DNA of 64,000 nt, from positions 6,498,001 to 6,562,000 of the forward strand of contig JAPWDM010000014.1 of the NCBI GenBank assembly GCA_035578155.1. Reading direction: 5' to 3'. Under the pieces are notes generated by a model. It did not search any database. It saw only the letters and a program-made list of their open reading frames with translations, and had not been told where the DNA came from. Each line of letters begins with the position of its first letter. Position 1 is the first letter of the stretch. Positions 33,428-45,611 of the stretch are shown here, piece after piece. The position numbers and the translations under genes were made by a program. Source of the stretch: Brachynemurus nebulosus. Taxonomy: Eukaryota > Arthropoda > Insecta > Neuroptera > Myrmeleontidae.

Positions 33428-33815
33428 ATGCAACAAGTACATAATGAAGATCTTTATGAACGAGTCGTGTTTATAAATAAAGGCGAGTTCATAAAGTCAA
33501 ATTATGTACAAGTTGCATACAAAGCTTTATGTACGACTGTTAAAATTCCTAGTTATCTTCTGGCGTTGAAAAAACCTAATACCAGATGTTTCAGCGATGA
33601 GTTACCCCAGAAGACTAGATATGACACACGTGTAGAACTAGAAACCGATTGGTCAGTATGTAAAAGAAGTTGAAAGTGCTGCGGAAGTAGACGGAGCACA
33701 TTCGGAAGAAAGCGTTGATAAATCAACAAATAAAACACGATTTAAAGAATGTGTAAACATACCCCATGTGACTTGTGTAAACCTGCCCGTTCGGCATATT
33801 TTCAACAAAACATAA
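33428..33815 (+). pseudogene. Unidentified coding-like segment with one frameshift
   Basis: The first frame (ATG 33428) gives 81 residues with balanced composition: DLYERVVFINKGEFIKSNYV, KALCTTVKIPSYLLALKKPN, TRCFSDELPQKTRYDTRVE. It stops at 33673. Around 33650 a +1 frame stays open and reads IGQYVKEVESAAEVDGAHSE, then a charged and Cys/His-containing tail ending FNKT at TAA 33815. The smooth hand-over and non-AT-biased codons look like one gene broken by an indel, perhaps a processed pseudogene or part of an element. I do not recognise the family. No splice sites, signal peptide or poly(A) tail were seen. Confidence 0.4.
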
Positions 33816-35826
33816 CCTATAAATTTTTTTAATCAGATTAACATTTAACAAACTATCTTAAAATAACCGTAAAAAAACGGCCTAACAAGATAATCCATTA
33901 TGAAATGTAAAGATCTAATAGTATACTTAATTACTATTCACACTAACATAGTGGTGTAAAAATTTACTCATTTCAAAAAAAATCACAAATTCTGCTCTAC
34001 GTTGTTAGTTACTAATAATACTGGTTGCAAACTGACGTACTTGAAAATATCAGTCTCAGTAACTTGTTTGGTCTAACAAGTACTGCGCTCCGATCAACGG
34101 TTTGTGAGCTATAAGGGTTGTGTAAACTTACCCTTGTACCAAACTTGTCCTGGTCTACCGACGTTGCACGCATGCGCTCCACGTGTTATATAGAAGTACC
34201 GCGTTATATGAAGGCTGTCAGCGGTTTTTGTGGATACCACGTTTTGAGGACACCACATTGTAGGAGGGTCATCTGTATCAGTATTTCAGCAACGACTGCT
34301 CTAAATGAGTAGCACCTCGTACAGATCGAATTAGTAAGTAATCGAATTAGTAGTTTAAATGAATCATATTATGATCTCCGATTTCGAGAGAGGTTACAGC
34401 ACTGATAGAGAGACGGGCTCGTTGTGCGCAAGAGCAGTTGAATTTGATCTTATTCGGTGCTCCCGTAACTTCCTTGGTCTCTTCTCGGTGCTAGACTTCC
34501 GGCATTTTTCCAGTTTACCTTGATTCACATTTTATTCTTTTACTTGTTTTCTTTAGTTCCGAGCAATTTCCGTTTCAAATATGTGAACTATCTTGTAAAA
34601 ATTTGATTTCTTAAATCTAAAAATTAATTAAATGTTTGTTATTATTGTTGAAGTGATTATCACTCATTTATAACCTCATTAACTTGAGGTTTAAGTAAAG
34701 TTTAATGATTTATCAAGACAAGTCCATCAACGTTCTAATGTCACATGTACGCCAGGCGTTCAAATTTCCTCATTGATTCTAGTAACTTTTCATTACCTAG
34801 AATCTTACATGTATCGACTATCTAGAATTAGATAGCTCGATCTGCGAAACGAAATTTCTGGCTACGAAATCGGATTCACAGGCATTGTCGCGTCAAAATT
34901 TTCTATTTTTAACAATTTTCAAATACCTAGTCGAGTGGACAAAATTATTTAAAAGATAATTTGATTGGACGATACAATTACGCTCTAGGAAAAGCTTTCA
35001 ATTATTACGAAAATTTACTCAAGTGTAAAACAATTATTTTAATTCAAGAGCTTTTAACACCTACTGAATTATCATCTTCTGTTTGAAAGTTTATTTAAAT
35101 AATTGATTCAATTCAACACATTTACCTGATAACATCTATTTACCGTAATCAGTGCAGGTGTACAAACATACATACATACAAATGAATTTTACTCTGTACC
35201 AAATCAAATTGCATTATATATAGGTACATTTTTGATATGAATAACCTGATCTCTGAGTTGCTTTGATAAGAAAAAGGTTGACCGCACGACCAAAGTTAAA
35301 TTTTCTATGCCGATCATAATAGTAGGTTTTCAAAGTTGTTCTTTTTATTTAAAATTTTAGCATTTAGAACCACTGGAGTAAAGATTTCTGTTGAAGCAGT
35401 TATATTTCTTAAAGGAATTTTCCCATTCTGATAGCAAAATCAAAACTTTAGACTCAGCTTACTCAAATTCAATCCACACCCTAATCCAAGTCATATCTAT
35501 AAAGCTTGACTAAATAAAAAAATTAATTTGATATCATCAAGGTTACCTATTAAAATTTTTCAGTATCCTAAAAACCATAAATGAAATCAAAGATAACTAA
35601 ATTGGAAGTGAATTACATGTTTTTCAAGTCGTTCTTTTCATTTTCGGCTAAATTAGTTATGTAGACCACTAGAATTTAAACATTTGTAGAAGCAACCATA
35701 CTTCTAAAAGGAATTTTAAAAGCAAAAGTGGAAAATTCACCATTAAGGTACAATCACAGTGTGATTGACCGAAAAATAGTCAATTTTCGCGTTTCTTTTT
35801 TCGGATGGATAGGATGAATGGGGACG
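33816..35826. other. Non-coding, moderately less AT-rich stretch
   Basis: GTGTAAAC-TACCC words recur (33749, 33775, 34121), hinting at short local repeats. 34080-34510 is the least AT-rich part. The 64-codon frame 34118-34312 has no motif. A palindrome CAATCACAGTGTGATTG occurs at about 35751. Confidence 0.35.
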
Positions 35827-36577
35827 AATTTTTTTTTATGATTAATACCACTATTTAACAATACAAGAATACTTTTTTTATTCATTTTTATTTATTTTTT
35901 ATAATTATTATAATTTTTTGAAAAAAGTGTCTTTAAAAAAGGCCGGAAATCGGTACACACGATTGCGGCCGCAGTTTTCATCCGAAAAAAAATCAAATAG
36001 ATTATCAATCTGTAGGTAAGTCGCTATGTACCTATGGGAGCTTTTTTTTTCTTGAAATTTAAAAAAATGGCGGAGGTTTGAATAAAAAGTATAAAATTTT
36101 TTATAGTTTTTCATGTGGAAAAATAGGAACATTTCAAAAAAAGCTCCTTAATTTACTTTCTTTTAACCAAGCATCCTCATTCAAATTACTTCTGTAAAGA
36201 CTGATTAAAGGCATTTTGTTTACTTTAATGACGTTCATCAAATACAAGATGTGGGAGGGGGCTTTCATTCTCTGTCTGAAGGAAGATAAACTCACTTTCA
36301 TTCTCTGTCTGAAGGGAGATACCTCCCTTCAGACGGAACCATTTTTTTAAATTTCAAAAAAAAGCTCCCATAGGTACATAGCGACTTACCTACAGATTGA
36401 TAATCTATTTGATTTTTTTTTCGGACGAAAACTGCGGCCGCAATCGTGTGTACCGATTTCGGCCCTTTTTTAAAGACGCTCTTTTCAAAAAATTATAATA
36501 ATTATAAAAAATAAATGAAAATGAATAAAAAAGTATTTTTGTATTGTTAAATAGTGGTATTAATCATAAAAAAAAAT
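35827..36577. mobile_element. Fold-back element with ~245-bp near-identical arms
   Basis: The left arm, 35827-36073, is mirrored by 36337-36577. Both contain GCGGCCGC, TACCTATGGGAGCTTTTTTT and the ATTATAATTATTATAA-type tail. Differences are few. The about 260-bp spacer holds two tandem copies of ACTTTCATTCTCTGTCTGAA and a small hairpin around GAAGGGAGATACCTCCCTTC. No target duplication was defined. Arm identity implies recent origin or conversion. Confidence 0.85.
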
Positions 36578-36579
36578 CA

Positions 36580-37065
36580 GTTCTTCAATCATTACGTTAG
36601 TCTTATTCCACTAACAGTCAGTAAGCTTGTTACCACTTGGGGGAAGTGCACATTTGACGCATGCACGACTAGCTAGGTAGTGCTGAGGGGGGGGGGGGGG
36701 TAGGTATATCCTTGAAGAGAAAAAAAATTACTTACTACTACTTGTCGCTAATTAACTAAGAAACTATCCTAAGTAGAGCGCCACAATATTTTTATCCAGG
36801 GAAAAAATATTGAAAAAATGCTTGCTGTTTCCCTCTATCAGTACCTCCTGTAGATAATACTTAAGCCAAAAAAACAACTAGAAAAAACAAGAACAACAAT
36901 TAACTATGGTAAGGAGTAAATTATTATTAGCAGAAAGTGTTTAGTACAATGGTTACAAATTTATTGAGTGTACAAATAATTTTTTAGAGGTGATCCATGA
37001 TTTACAGAAGAGGTAAGTTGTGCATTTAGAGTGTAATTTAATATTTGTAATTAATTAATGTTTAT
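36580..37065. other. Spacer with a poly(G) run
   Basis: A run of about 14-16 G lies at 36687-36702. Nothing else was supported. Confidence 0.5.
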
Positions 37066-37069
37066 TGTA

Positions 37070-38400
37070 GAACATTTAATTACATGATCCGGCATCAACG
37101 GAGGAATCGAAAATGTATGCTATCTAACTGACGATGGCGTCAATGCCCAAACCGAATCATTTGAACGCTGTCAACATAAATATCAAGACAAACAGATACA
37201 CTTGTCAAATAATTGAATGTGAGGTTGAAAATTTACGATTTATTAACTTAATACTTTTTATTAAACTTTCAGGTACTAGAGAGGCCGGCTGCGAAAATAT
37301 TTCAATAAAATTAAAGTACTAACAACATCTAACCTAGTTAAAAATAGCGAAACTGAAGGAAGCGTATTCCGTACAGGTAAGCAAATATAATTGTCATTAA
37401 AAAAACTTACGTTTATTAAATTTTTTTTTCAGAAACGCTCGTCCAGTTTTACTGACTTATAAACTACAAAATTTATAACAACAAACCGTAAGTATAACCA
37501 ACAAGTGCTGAATTAAATTAAATAATTTCGTTACCAATGATTCATAAGTTTTTAGACGTACTCACAACAAAATTTGTACTTGGCGATCACTAAATGGCGC
37601 CTATTGTCCACGTACCACTAATATTGTTCCGTATCAGACGAACACCACAAAATTAAAGAGACACGGTCACCAAAATAATTCGGCGTCTGCTACACACCAG
37701 CTACAAATTGGACCCACTTCCACACAGCTTACCGGCACCAGCCATAATTTCTTCGCCACGTGGATACCAATTCCAAAAATACGTTTTCCAATGTGAATCA
37801 CCAGGCAACAATCATTGAAGGGTTCCGAAGAAAACAATCCAACCAATAGAGCAATTTACTGGAGTAAGTGCAATAAATTTGTTTTGTTAAAAAGACTTGT
37901 ACCGTAAACACACGTAGCACCTGGACGGTATGGTTTGCCCCAAAATCCCAACAATGGTTAACGAGCAATTCGCCACATGGCATGCCTTTCACACATTACT
38001 TTTTTTAAGTCTCGTGCCTCTCCGTGTCACATCTTCATCGCCTGAGCTCCCTAAGCCGAAAGAGAGTAAATTCCTTTTTTTCTTCACCAATCTCACTTTC
38101 GAAGATCCTTCTATTTCATTCGATGCTTCCGCATATGCGCACATCAAGGTGACCGTAATTCCCCCAACACTAACAACACTCAACTCTATAATGTAACTCA
38201 GAATGTTTACATTGAAATGTCAAAATGGTAACCCAATTTCTCTTTTTTTTATATAATTTACAATAGTTTAATACAAATTTTTTTTAATTTTTATTTTTTA
38301 GGATCACCGGTGCAAGAAACAGTTTCAATGGAAACAATCAATGTTCATATTACACGATACAAAGCTGAATTCTAACAATGATTGAAAAATAAACTATTTT
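37070..38400 (+). other. Candidate spliced transcription unit (weak)
   Basis: Splice-like signals follow in plausible order: acceptor TTTATTGTAG (37069), donor-like GAATGTGAGG (about 37217), acceptor TTAAACTTTCAG (37272), donor ACAGGTAAGC (37375), acceptor TTTTTTTCAG (37432), donor ACCGTAAGT (37487), a C/A-rich middle (37560-38200) with donor-like AAGGTGACC (38147), acceptor ATTTTTTAG (38301), and poly(A) signal AATAAA (38388-38393). The middle holds an 88-codon frame (37930-38196), and the last block an open tail ending TAA at 38375. The composition is clearly less AT-rich than its neighbours. No protein family was recognised. It could be a lncRNA, a lineage-specific gene or the leader of a retroelement. 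Confidence 0.3.
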
Positions 38401-38404
38401 TCTT

Positions 38405-38975
38405 TTCTAAGATTTGATGTTCTTGTTAATCAACCTGTATCCTTAAGTAAGATTGAGTGATAAAAGTATCAGAAAACAAAAAAAAAATTGTAACAAGCTG
38501 AACATTTGTATTTAATGTGCAGTTTATTCTCCTAGGCACAATTACTCCGTTTGTGATATTCACATATATACATAGATAGGAATACATATGTAATAATTAT
38601 GTGAAACCAAATGAATTTTCTACTAACAAACTATTGAACCATCACGCTGTGGTCTACACTACCAGTGAATGGAGTTGAACGGAAACTTTCAAATTTCCTG
38701 CTGGAAAATTTTCAGTCAATTAATTTTAGTGTCATAGTCATTAAATGAAAAATAATTTTAATTACTCTTTATATGTGTGTTGTACCTATTCAGTATTGTA
38801 GTACTACGTAGTGAAGTCTACCTCAAATGTTTACATGTATACGTTAATGAAGACTATGTAGAAATTGTCTACGTAGATAATGTAAACAATGTAAATAATA
38901 CAAAATATCTATACATACAAAAAAAATGTGTTTATATCCAAAACCACTTATTATTATAATGTACATATGTAGATT
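38405..38975. other. AT-rich non-coding stretch
   Basis: Nothing supported. Frames 38777-38959 (plus) and 38844-39068 (minus) overlap and have repetitive TA/GTA-rich codons. Confidence 0.4.
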
Positions 38976-38979
38976 TGTA

Positions 38980-39957
38980 CACTGAGAAAAAATTACATAG
39001 TAAAAATTACGGAGCTGCCTCCGGTAAATCAGGCTCAAGTGACCAGTCGGTAGGAAATTATCAAGCAAAAATATAAAAAATTCCTTTCAAACATTATTTT
39101 TTAGGATTCATTTGAAGATTTTTCCTGTGCAGCTTAAGAATTTTTCCTATACTGCTCCGTAAAATTCGATGGGCTAGTAAAATTTCAAGTGGATACCAGG
39201 AAAATTTACTTAATTTTTGTTAAATTATACTAGCAGCATCTCTATCACACAAGCATCGCACCAACGTCACGCTAGAGGACAAGCACATACCTAACTGCTC
39301 TGGCACGCGTAACTGTCCGCACCTAACCAAGGTCATTTTGAATACGGCTTCTATTGCAAACAGACAACTAACTTATTGTTGTGTGTGCCTTGTATGTGAT
39401 GTGTACCATGAGTGTTATCATTTTTTTTTCTGTTTTTTGTTATAATAAACTATTTAATGGACTTTACATTTAAAACAAAGAATTGTTATTTGTGTTGCAT
39501 GAAAATCGCATTATTTTATTATTGATAAAGAACTAATAATTAATATATAACAATTAAGATTTTTATATGTATTGATGTTTATTGAAACATGTTTTTCTGC
39601 AAATAATAAAAAACCACAGAACATCTTTTCAATATTAATAATTTGATTTTAATCCTTACCCTTCTATCAATATCTTTTTAAACTATTTTAATTCAGTTAT
39701 ATATTAATAAATAAAAAAAAAAAAACCTTATAAATAATACAGTAAGAGAGTAGAATTTTTCCTGTACAGCGCCGAAATTTTTACGGAGTCACAGAGTAAT
39801 TTTTACTGTGAAGTCAAATTTTACGCAGCCATAGAGTAATTTTTACTATACTCATCGTACTTTCTCCTTTGCCTGTCACTTATGCCCGCACTACCAGAGA
39901 GCTCCGTAATTTTTTACTAGAAATTTCCGTAAAAATTACCGTATTTTTTTCTCAGTG
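38980..39957. mobile_element. Non-autonomous element with CACTGAGAAAAAA ends
   Basis: The left end is CACTGAGAAAAAATTACATA with GTAAAAATTACGGAGC. The right end inverted reads CACTGAGAAAAAAATACGGT, later GTAAAAAATTACGGAGC. The motif 'AGTAAAAATTAC(T/G)' occurs at least five times near both ends, and TTTTTCCTGTGCAGC / TTTTTCCTGTACAGC recur inside. It is 978 bp with no frame of interest. The left flank ends TA and the right starts TG, so the duplication is imperfect. Confidence 0.7.
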
Positions 39958-40089
39958 TGTTTTTTCGGACAAATTTGTGTCTATCTACGCGAAAACTTGT
40001 TGCCAAACAATGTTACGAGAAGAACTGTCAATTAGTAAAAACATGGTAGCAGAGCTGAAGCCGTAGTTAGAGCGGAACTGAAGCAGTAG

Positions 40090-40710
40090 TTATTTCAATT
40101 AATGGCGGAAACGAGTCCAAGCTACAAGAGTACTATTTAAATTAAGGAATTGCTTTTAAAGATTTCTTTAATGCTCAAGAAAATGTCGATATTTGTCTAA
40201 ATTACATGGTAGATAAAGTGGTCGAAAAACGACATTTCATATTACACATTCTAATGTTATTCAAATTAATAAGGAAAATACTTTCATGCTTAAAAATTCT
40301 ATTTAAAATTAAAGAATTGGTTTTAAACATTTCTTTATTGATTAAGAAACTGTCGATATTTATCGGAATTACATGGTCTATCAAAGTGGTCGCAAAGCGA
40401 CATTTCATATTACACGACCTAATGTTATTCCAAGTAATGGCGGAAATGATTCCAGGCTACTAGAATTCTATTTAAAATTAAAGAATTGTTTTTAAACATT
40501 GCTCTAATGTTTAAGAAAGTGTCGTTACTTGTCTGAATTACATGATCAACAAAGTCGTCGGAAAACGATATTTCATATTACACGACCTAATATTACTAAA
40601 TGGTTTCAGGCTGCAAGAATTCTATTTAAAATTAAGGAATTGGTATTAAATTTCCCTAATGTGTCAATATTTATCTAAATTGCATGGTCGGCGAAGTGGT
40701 CGAAAAATTG
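40090..40710 (+). repeat. Tandem array, about 165-bp unit
   Basis: Four units start with TTCTATTTAAAATTAAAGAA variants at about 40131, 40296, 40465 and 40617. Each contains AAAGTGGTCG-AAACGACATTTCATATTACACGA-type text and a TAATGGCGGAAA-like end. Frames across it (40202-40463) are repeat-derived. Confidence 0.85.
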
Positions 40711-40833
40711 GGATGAAAACCGCGAAGGTTTTTGGTTGCGGTAACTAAAAACATTTTGTGATTCAGATGCCGTAATTAACTAGAAAAATTTACTAGTTTT
40801 TCGATTGTGACGACCAAAAAATTTTTTTCAGTA

Positions 40834-41692
40834 CCGTAAAACCGTCTAGACCCGGACACTTTTTTACATTTTTTGGTATAATTGTATGTTTATACATGTT
40901 TCCTTCATAGATATCACCAATAAAAGTATTACCATTAGAAAGAGCGTATATTATTTGTTATATCCCTGACCCATTTGTTTCATTATAAGTAAAAATAAAA
41001 AAAATAAAAAATAATTAGTAAGTGTCCGGGTCTACACCCCAAATCCGTCTTGACCCGGACACTTACTTAAATAATGTAATAACATGCAAACTAACCTCTC
41101 CCGTCGGGGTTAGGACAGTGTTTTATATCATCATATCTCTTGGACCCTGTCAAAGGCTTCAAAATATTTTGTGGGAAAAGAGAGGGGTCAACACATAGTA
41201 TGCCTCTCTATGAAGTAAACATGCGATATGACACCAGAAGGAGGCATAAACCGCGTAATTCTGGCGGGAATATAACGTATGGATAGTGGAAGTTAGTGTA
41301 ATAAACTGATGTGTCCGGGTCTAAACGGATATATGTATATAGCATGTATTTTTTTTATATATACATCGAATATAACTTCAAACATCATTAAATGATACCC
41401 GATAAAATTCTGAACACATACATATAAAAATTTAAACAATATGAAAATTATGACGAAAATTACATGTCTAAGTTAGACACACATTTTATTTCTTTGAAAA
41501 ACTGGAGAATAGTAATCCTGTAAAATGAGATAGTAAAAGTTAAAGTCCGTAGTTTTTATTGGTATAGCTGTTTAGAGGATATTTTTCTCTCTCTAATGAC
41601 GTCGAGAACAAATGTTTATTGTAGCAGGTTAATGTAGAAACTACTTACTTTGAAGATTTGTGCAAAGTGTCCGGGTCTAGACGATTTTACGG
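40834..41692. mobile_element. TA-flanked element with GTGTCCGGGTCTAGAC motifs
   Basis: The ends are CCGTAAAACCGTCTAGACCC and the complement of GGGTCTAGACGATTTTACGG, with TA at 40832-40833 and 41693-41694. The core GTGTCCGGGTCTA appears five times in both orientations: ends, 41018-41036, 41046-41064 and about 41312. It is 859 bp and non-coding. Tc1/mariner-type targeting is inferred from TA. Confidence 0.75.
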
Positions 41693-41699
41693 TATGTTT

Positions 41700-42970
41700 T
41701 TAATTAGTTTTTAAAGATAACGGCGAAAGTATTGAGAAAGTTAGTATTCCCATATAACGATATCTCTACAACCTCGTGTTTCATTTTCTCCCACTTGATT
41801 TCGAATTCAAGACTTTTCGGAATAGAGTTGGAATTACTACTAGACTAGACTAACAATCGACAAATTGAACGTTTCTTATATTTTTCAATCATAATAAATT
41901 TTCAAAATCTATCGAACTCTAATAAAAATTATCTTTTTTATTACGAGTACATTGATCGATCTCGTTAAAATGATCCCCCGATGGTCTTTCCATTCCGCCA
42001 TATATGTATGTGAATGCAATTTTGTAGATTTTATTGCATCATCCCGTCTACACACACATACAAATATTTATACTATGATAGTAAAAATAATACTTAAACA
42101 GATCGGTACGTTCGTTATTGCTTCGTGAAATTTTATGCTGTGAAACTTCATTATTTAAATTAGTAGCGTTTAAGGTTCAGGAGATGAGCACAATAATAAA
42201 TACCTAGTGCTAGTCGACCATGCTATATTCTGTACACTCGTAGCTAGAGGTACGTAAACCGTTTTATGGGCGCCATTAAATTCAACATGATTTTCATAAA
42301 ATTTACAATCATTTCAATATAAATTATATATTCGACGTCGATTTCAATGATAGTGTTGTAATGTAAGTAGAGTATGTCTTACTGTTGTCACCGATTTCAC
42401 AGTTAATGAGGTTTCCCCGTAGGCATAAAATTTACAAAAAAATTGTTAGTCTTGTTTTAAGACCACAAGATTGAAGTAAGAATTCCTACGGTGATCTCGT
42501 AACCGATTCAGAGTTACATAACTATATATTCGAGTTGCGGTTATGATGAACGTGCGAAGCCAAAAACAAAAATGTACAAAGTCTAGTTTAAGATTAAATA
42601 ATTTTATACCATCAAATAATTTATGTCAGAAGGTTGGTTTTGTTGGCAGCATCAATAGCTATTTGATATCAATTAGACGCGTGATTTGAATTGTTCTAAT
42701 TTTAAAATTTATTACGATTTATTTTGGTTTATTTAGTTTATATAAATTTGTTCAAGCTTAGTAGTCTGAATAGAATATAGTTTATTTGATAGATAATAAG
42801 AATGAAAGTAAAGTTATTTTTATTTAATTTTTAGTGAATAAAAAAGTTATGATATCAAGAACAAGAACATGAGATAAAAATAACGGAAACTTGAGTATCA
42901 CCGGTAGTTTTAAATCATAATTTTCAAAAAAAGCTTTTAAACATAAATTTCCACTTAAAAAAATATGTAT
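41700..42970. other. AT-rich non-coding stretch
   Basis: No supported feature. Confidence 0.4.
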
Positions 42971-42974
42971 CATC

Positions 42975-43325
42975 GCTCGAAAACAGAAGGGGCTATGAAG
43001 CTCCTGACTATAGTAATCGATTGCCTCTAGCGATATTTACAACCAGGTGCATATATAAATGGGGAAGGGTCAGGGGGTCACGAGCTCCTCCTATATTATT
43101 TCCGATATTACTTCCGGTATTATTTAATTTCTGATGGCGTGATCCCGTCCAAGAAACTTTTCGCCCTAAAGAAACTCTTTTATTTCTTGTGTGAGACCCC
43201 ACCCCACTACAAGAAAAGCTTGGCTGTATACGCCCCTGTCTACAACTGTTATCTGAACAATTTTTTACTGAACATTAAATTAATAATTAACCCGTAATAA
43301 AAATGGCAACTCTCAAAAAACATTA
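42975..43325. repeat. Low-copy repeat R1, copy 1 (hosts a hAT MITE)
   Basis: The segment AAGCTCCTGACTATAGTAAT ... GATATTTACAAC, then CTACAACTGTTATCTGAACA ... AATGGCAACTCTCAAAAAA, matches 53805-53910. In copy 2 the two halves are contiguous. Confidence 0.7.
43044..43238. mobile_element. hAT-type MITE with 8-bp duplication
   Basis: Ends CAGGTGCATATATA and the complement of TGTATACGCCCCTG. Flanking TTTACAAC (43036-43043) and TCTACAAC (43239-43246) agree at 7 of 8. The unoccupied site is visible in copy 2 of the surrounding repeat (TATCTACAACTGTT at about 53847). It is 195 bp. The minus frame 43008-43202 is accidental. Confidence 0.8.
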
Positions 43326-43822
43326 CCTGTTTAACTATTACCTAAATTTTAGTGAACCGTATACGAAAGTCGGACATAATGTACTCCGTTTGCATTGATG
43401 AGCCGGTTCCAGAAACATCGAAACTACAACACAACGAAGTTGTATAATATGCATAATGTTATGAACTATTGACTATTACCGTAATAATTCCCGAATTAAA
43501 TTACGTACAGAGACACCTATACATACACTATTGTGTTAAAATCGGGTATAAAGTAATAAACTATACACGAACTGTCGTGAGACAAGACAGGCATTCAAAT
43601 GAAATGATAGGTTATAGAATCGAAGATAATATTATTGTTGTTAAGATAGAAGATGCAAATTCGAAGTGAATAATAAATTTGTTTGTAATTAATTTCGATT
43701 TAAATTACAAAACTTATATTTAGTTATTTTACATAATATTATATATTTATAATTGAAAAAATCTAAGAACGCAGTCGTAAGGGTTTGCCATCCCGTTTTT
43801 GTTTGGAAAGTACTGAGAGATG

Positions 43823-44004
43823 CAGTGGCGTCGTAAGACGAAAATAAGAAGTGGACAAGCTAATTTTTGCTAGGTCCCCTTTAATTTTCTTTTTGAAATT
43901 TCTGTCTTAAAAATTAGGCGACAATCAAAAAAAAAAAACGAAAAACAGTTATTTTCGAGGCCGTGGGCGTGGGCCCACATCGCTCACGCCTAGCTACGCC
44001 ACTG
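43823..44004. mobile_element. hAT-type MITE with perfect 8-bp duplication
   Basis: GAGAGATG flanks both sides exactly (43815-43822 and 44005-44012). The ends are CAGTGGCGTCGTAAG and the complement of CTAGCTACGCCACTG. CAGTGGCG is a standard hAT terminal sequence. It is 182 bp and non-coding. Confidence 0.88.
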
Positions 44005-44019
44005 GAGAGATGGAGGTTC

Positions 44020-45600
44020 TGAAGTAGATAGGGTATAAGACACTATCTTAAGTGATATACAACACGCAAAAAAATAAAATTTTTTAAATAAAGGGTAGAA
44101 ATTTTGGTAAATAATAACAGTTTTATTTAACAAAAAAATTTTAAGCTTCAAAACTCAATTTTATATATAGCTTTTGGTAGCTTATATAACTTTTAGTAAC
44201 TCTTTGATATTCGAATTTATTAAGAAAAAATACATAGCAAAAGGCTAAAACAATTTAACGAAAACAAAATAAATTTTAAGTAGAATTCATATAATCATTG
44301 ACTTCTCATTGGAACTTATTGTAATGGGTCCCATTTTATGAAACGCTAATTTGGACATATCTCCACGTTTCAAGGTCAGTAGAATCCGAATCCATTGTTT
44401 TTAGCGTGATGTCTGTATGTGCGTTCGTTAGTTCATTCGTTCGTAAGTTCGTAAATTTTTTATTATTATATAATGGCGTAAAAAACCTTGATGTTAAAAA
44501 CGCCAGTAAATTATTATAAAATTTAAAAAGAAGTAAGAAACTTTTTGTGAAATATTTTTCGTCTCGCATATCTTGAGAACAAATGATATCATTTGTTTGA
44601 TAAGGGTGGAGTCCTCACCTTTAGGTAGAGACGGTGAAGCCCTCGGTGTGGTACAAGGGTTAAAGCCTCTGTTGGGGGCCTAGGGGAGGATTCCCCTGAA
44701 TTAAAAAAAAAATTATTCATGTGCAATAGTCTCTAGTCTTTAAGGGCATCCAAGGGGAAGTTGACAGTGTGGGTAGATTTGTCTCTCAAAATTTTTTAAT
44801 AGTTAAATTTAACAATAAAAACTTTTGTTTCATTTTTATTGTGTTTATCTATGTTGAAATAAGCAATTGTAAGTTTCCTAGCATTTTTTTCGTTAGCAGT
44901 TTGTTCTAATTTCTTATTCTGGTAAAAGTAAAAAACCTTTGTACAATACTTTTATGGGATCCAATACAGATAAATTAAATTGTCATCTTAAAAGTCCCGT
45001 AAGATTTGCTGAATTTTTTTTTTCACTTTTAACTACCATAAATAAGAATTTAATCCCAATTTTTACCGAAAAAAAGAAAAAAATCGTGCGAGACTTTTCA
45101 TTGGTCATTTCATTTGGTAACTGCACTGCAGCACACGATAAAAGTGAAACATTGACTTAATCACAAAACTATACCAAAGAAACAGCAGAATCAAGTGTTT
45201 TCTATAATAACTCAAATTTCTTGCTTAAAAACAATTTAACTACCCTATCGTGTTTGTGTTAGCCCTAAATCAATTGCTCTAAAGTTTTTTTTTTTAAATT
45301 TTTATATTTAATTTTATTGTCTACAGTCTCTATATATAGAATGGTAAACAATATACGAATAAAATTGTAATTTTCTCTTATATAAGATATAAAATTTTCT
45401 GTAAAATTAATAAATTATATGCTTTTACACGTACTATGAAATATTTTAATTTTTTGGAAACATTAAATTTTCAATTATTAATAAAATTGTATACAGTAGT
45501 ATACATAAAAAGAAAAATAATGAAGAAAACTGTAAATTAAATGAAAACAGTGTCTATCTACATACGGTATAGTCCCGATTATCCGAGTCCCAATTATCAG
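44020..45600. other. Non-coding stretch
   Basis: 44600-44700 is locally GC-richer, without a recognisable feature. A single CCCGATTATCCGAG at about 45574 resembles a pogo terminal repeat, without a partner. Confidence 0.35.
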
Positions 45601-45611
45601 AGCTTGCGTAT

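Noticed and set aside
35827..36577. Palindromes considered as assembly fold-back artefacts
   Set aside because: Arms carry private differences and several palindromes have target duplications or related copies elsewhere, so most are probably real; read-level checking would still be needed.
37560..37760. TGGCGCC (about 37595) considered as a retroelement primer-binding site
   Set aside because: No flanking long terminal repeats, gag or polymerase frames, or polypurine tract were found.
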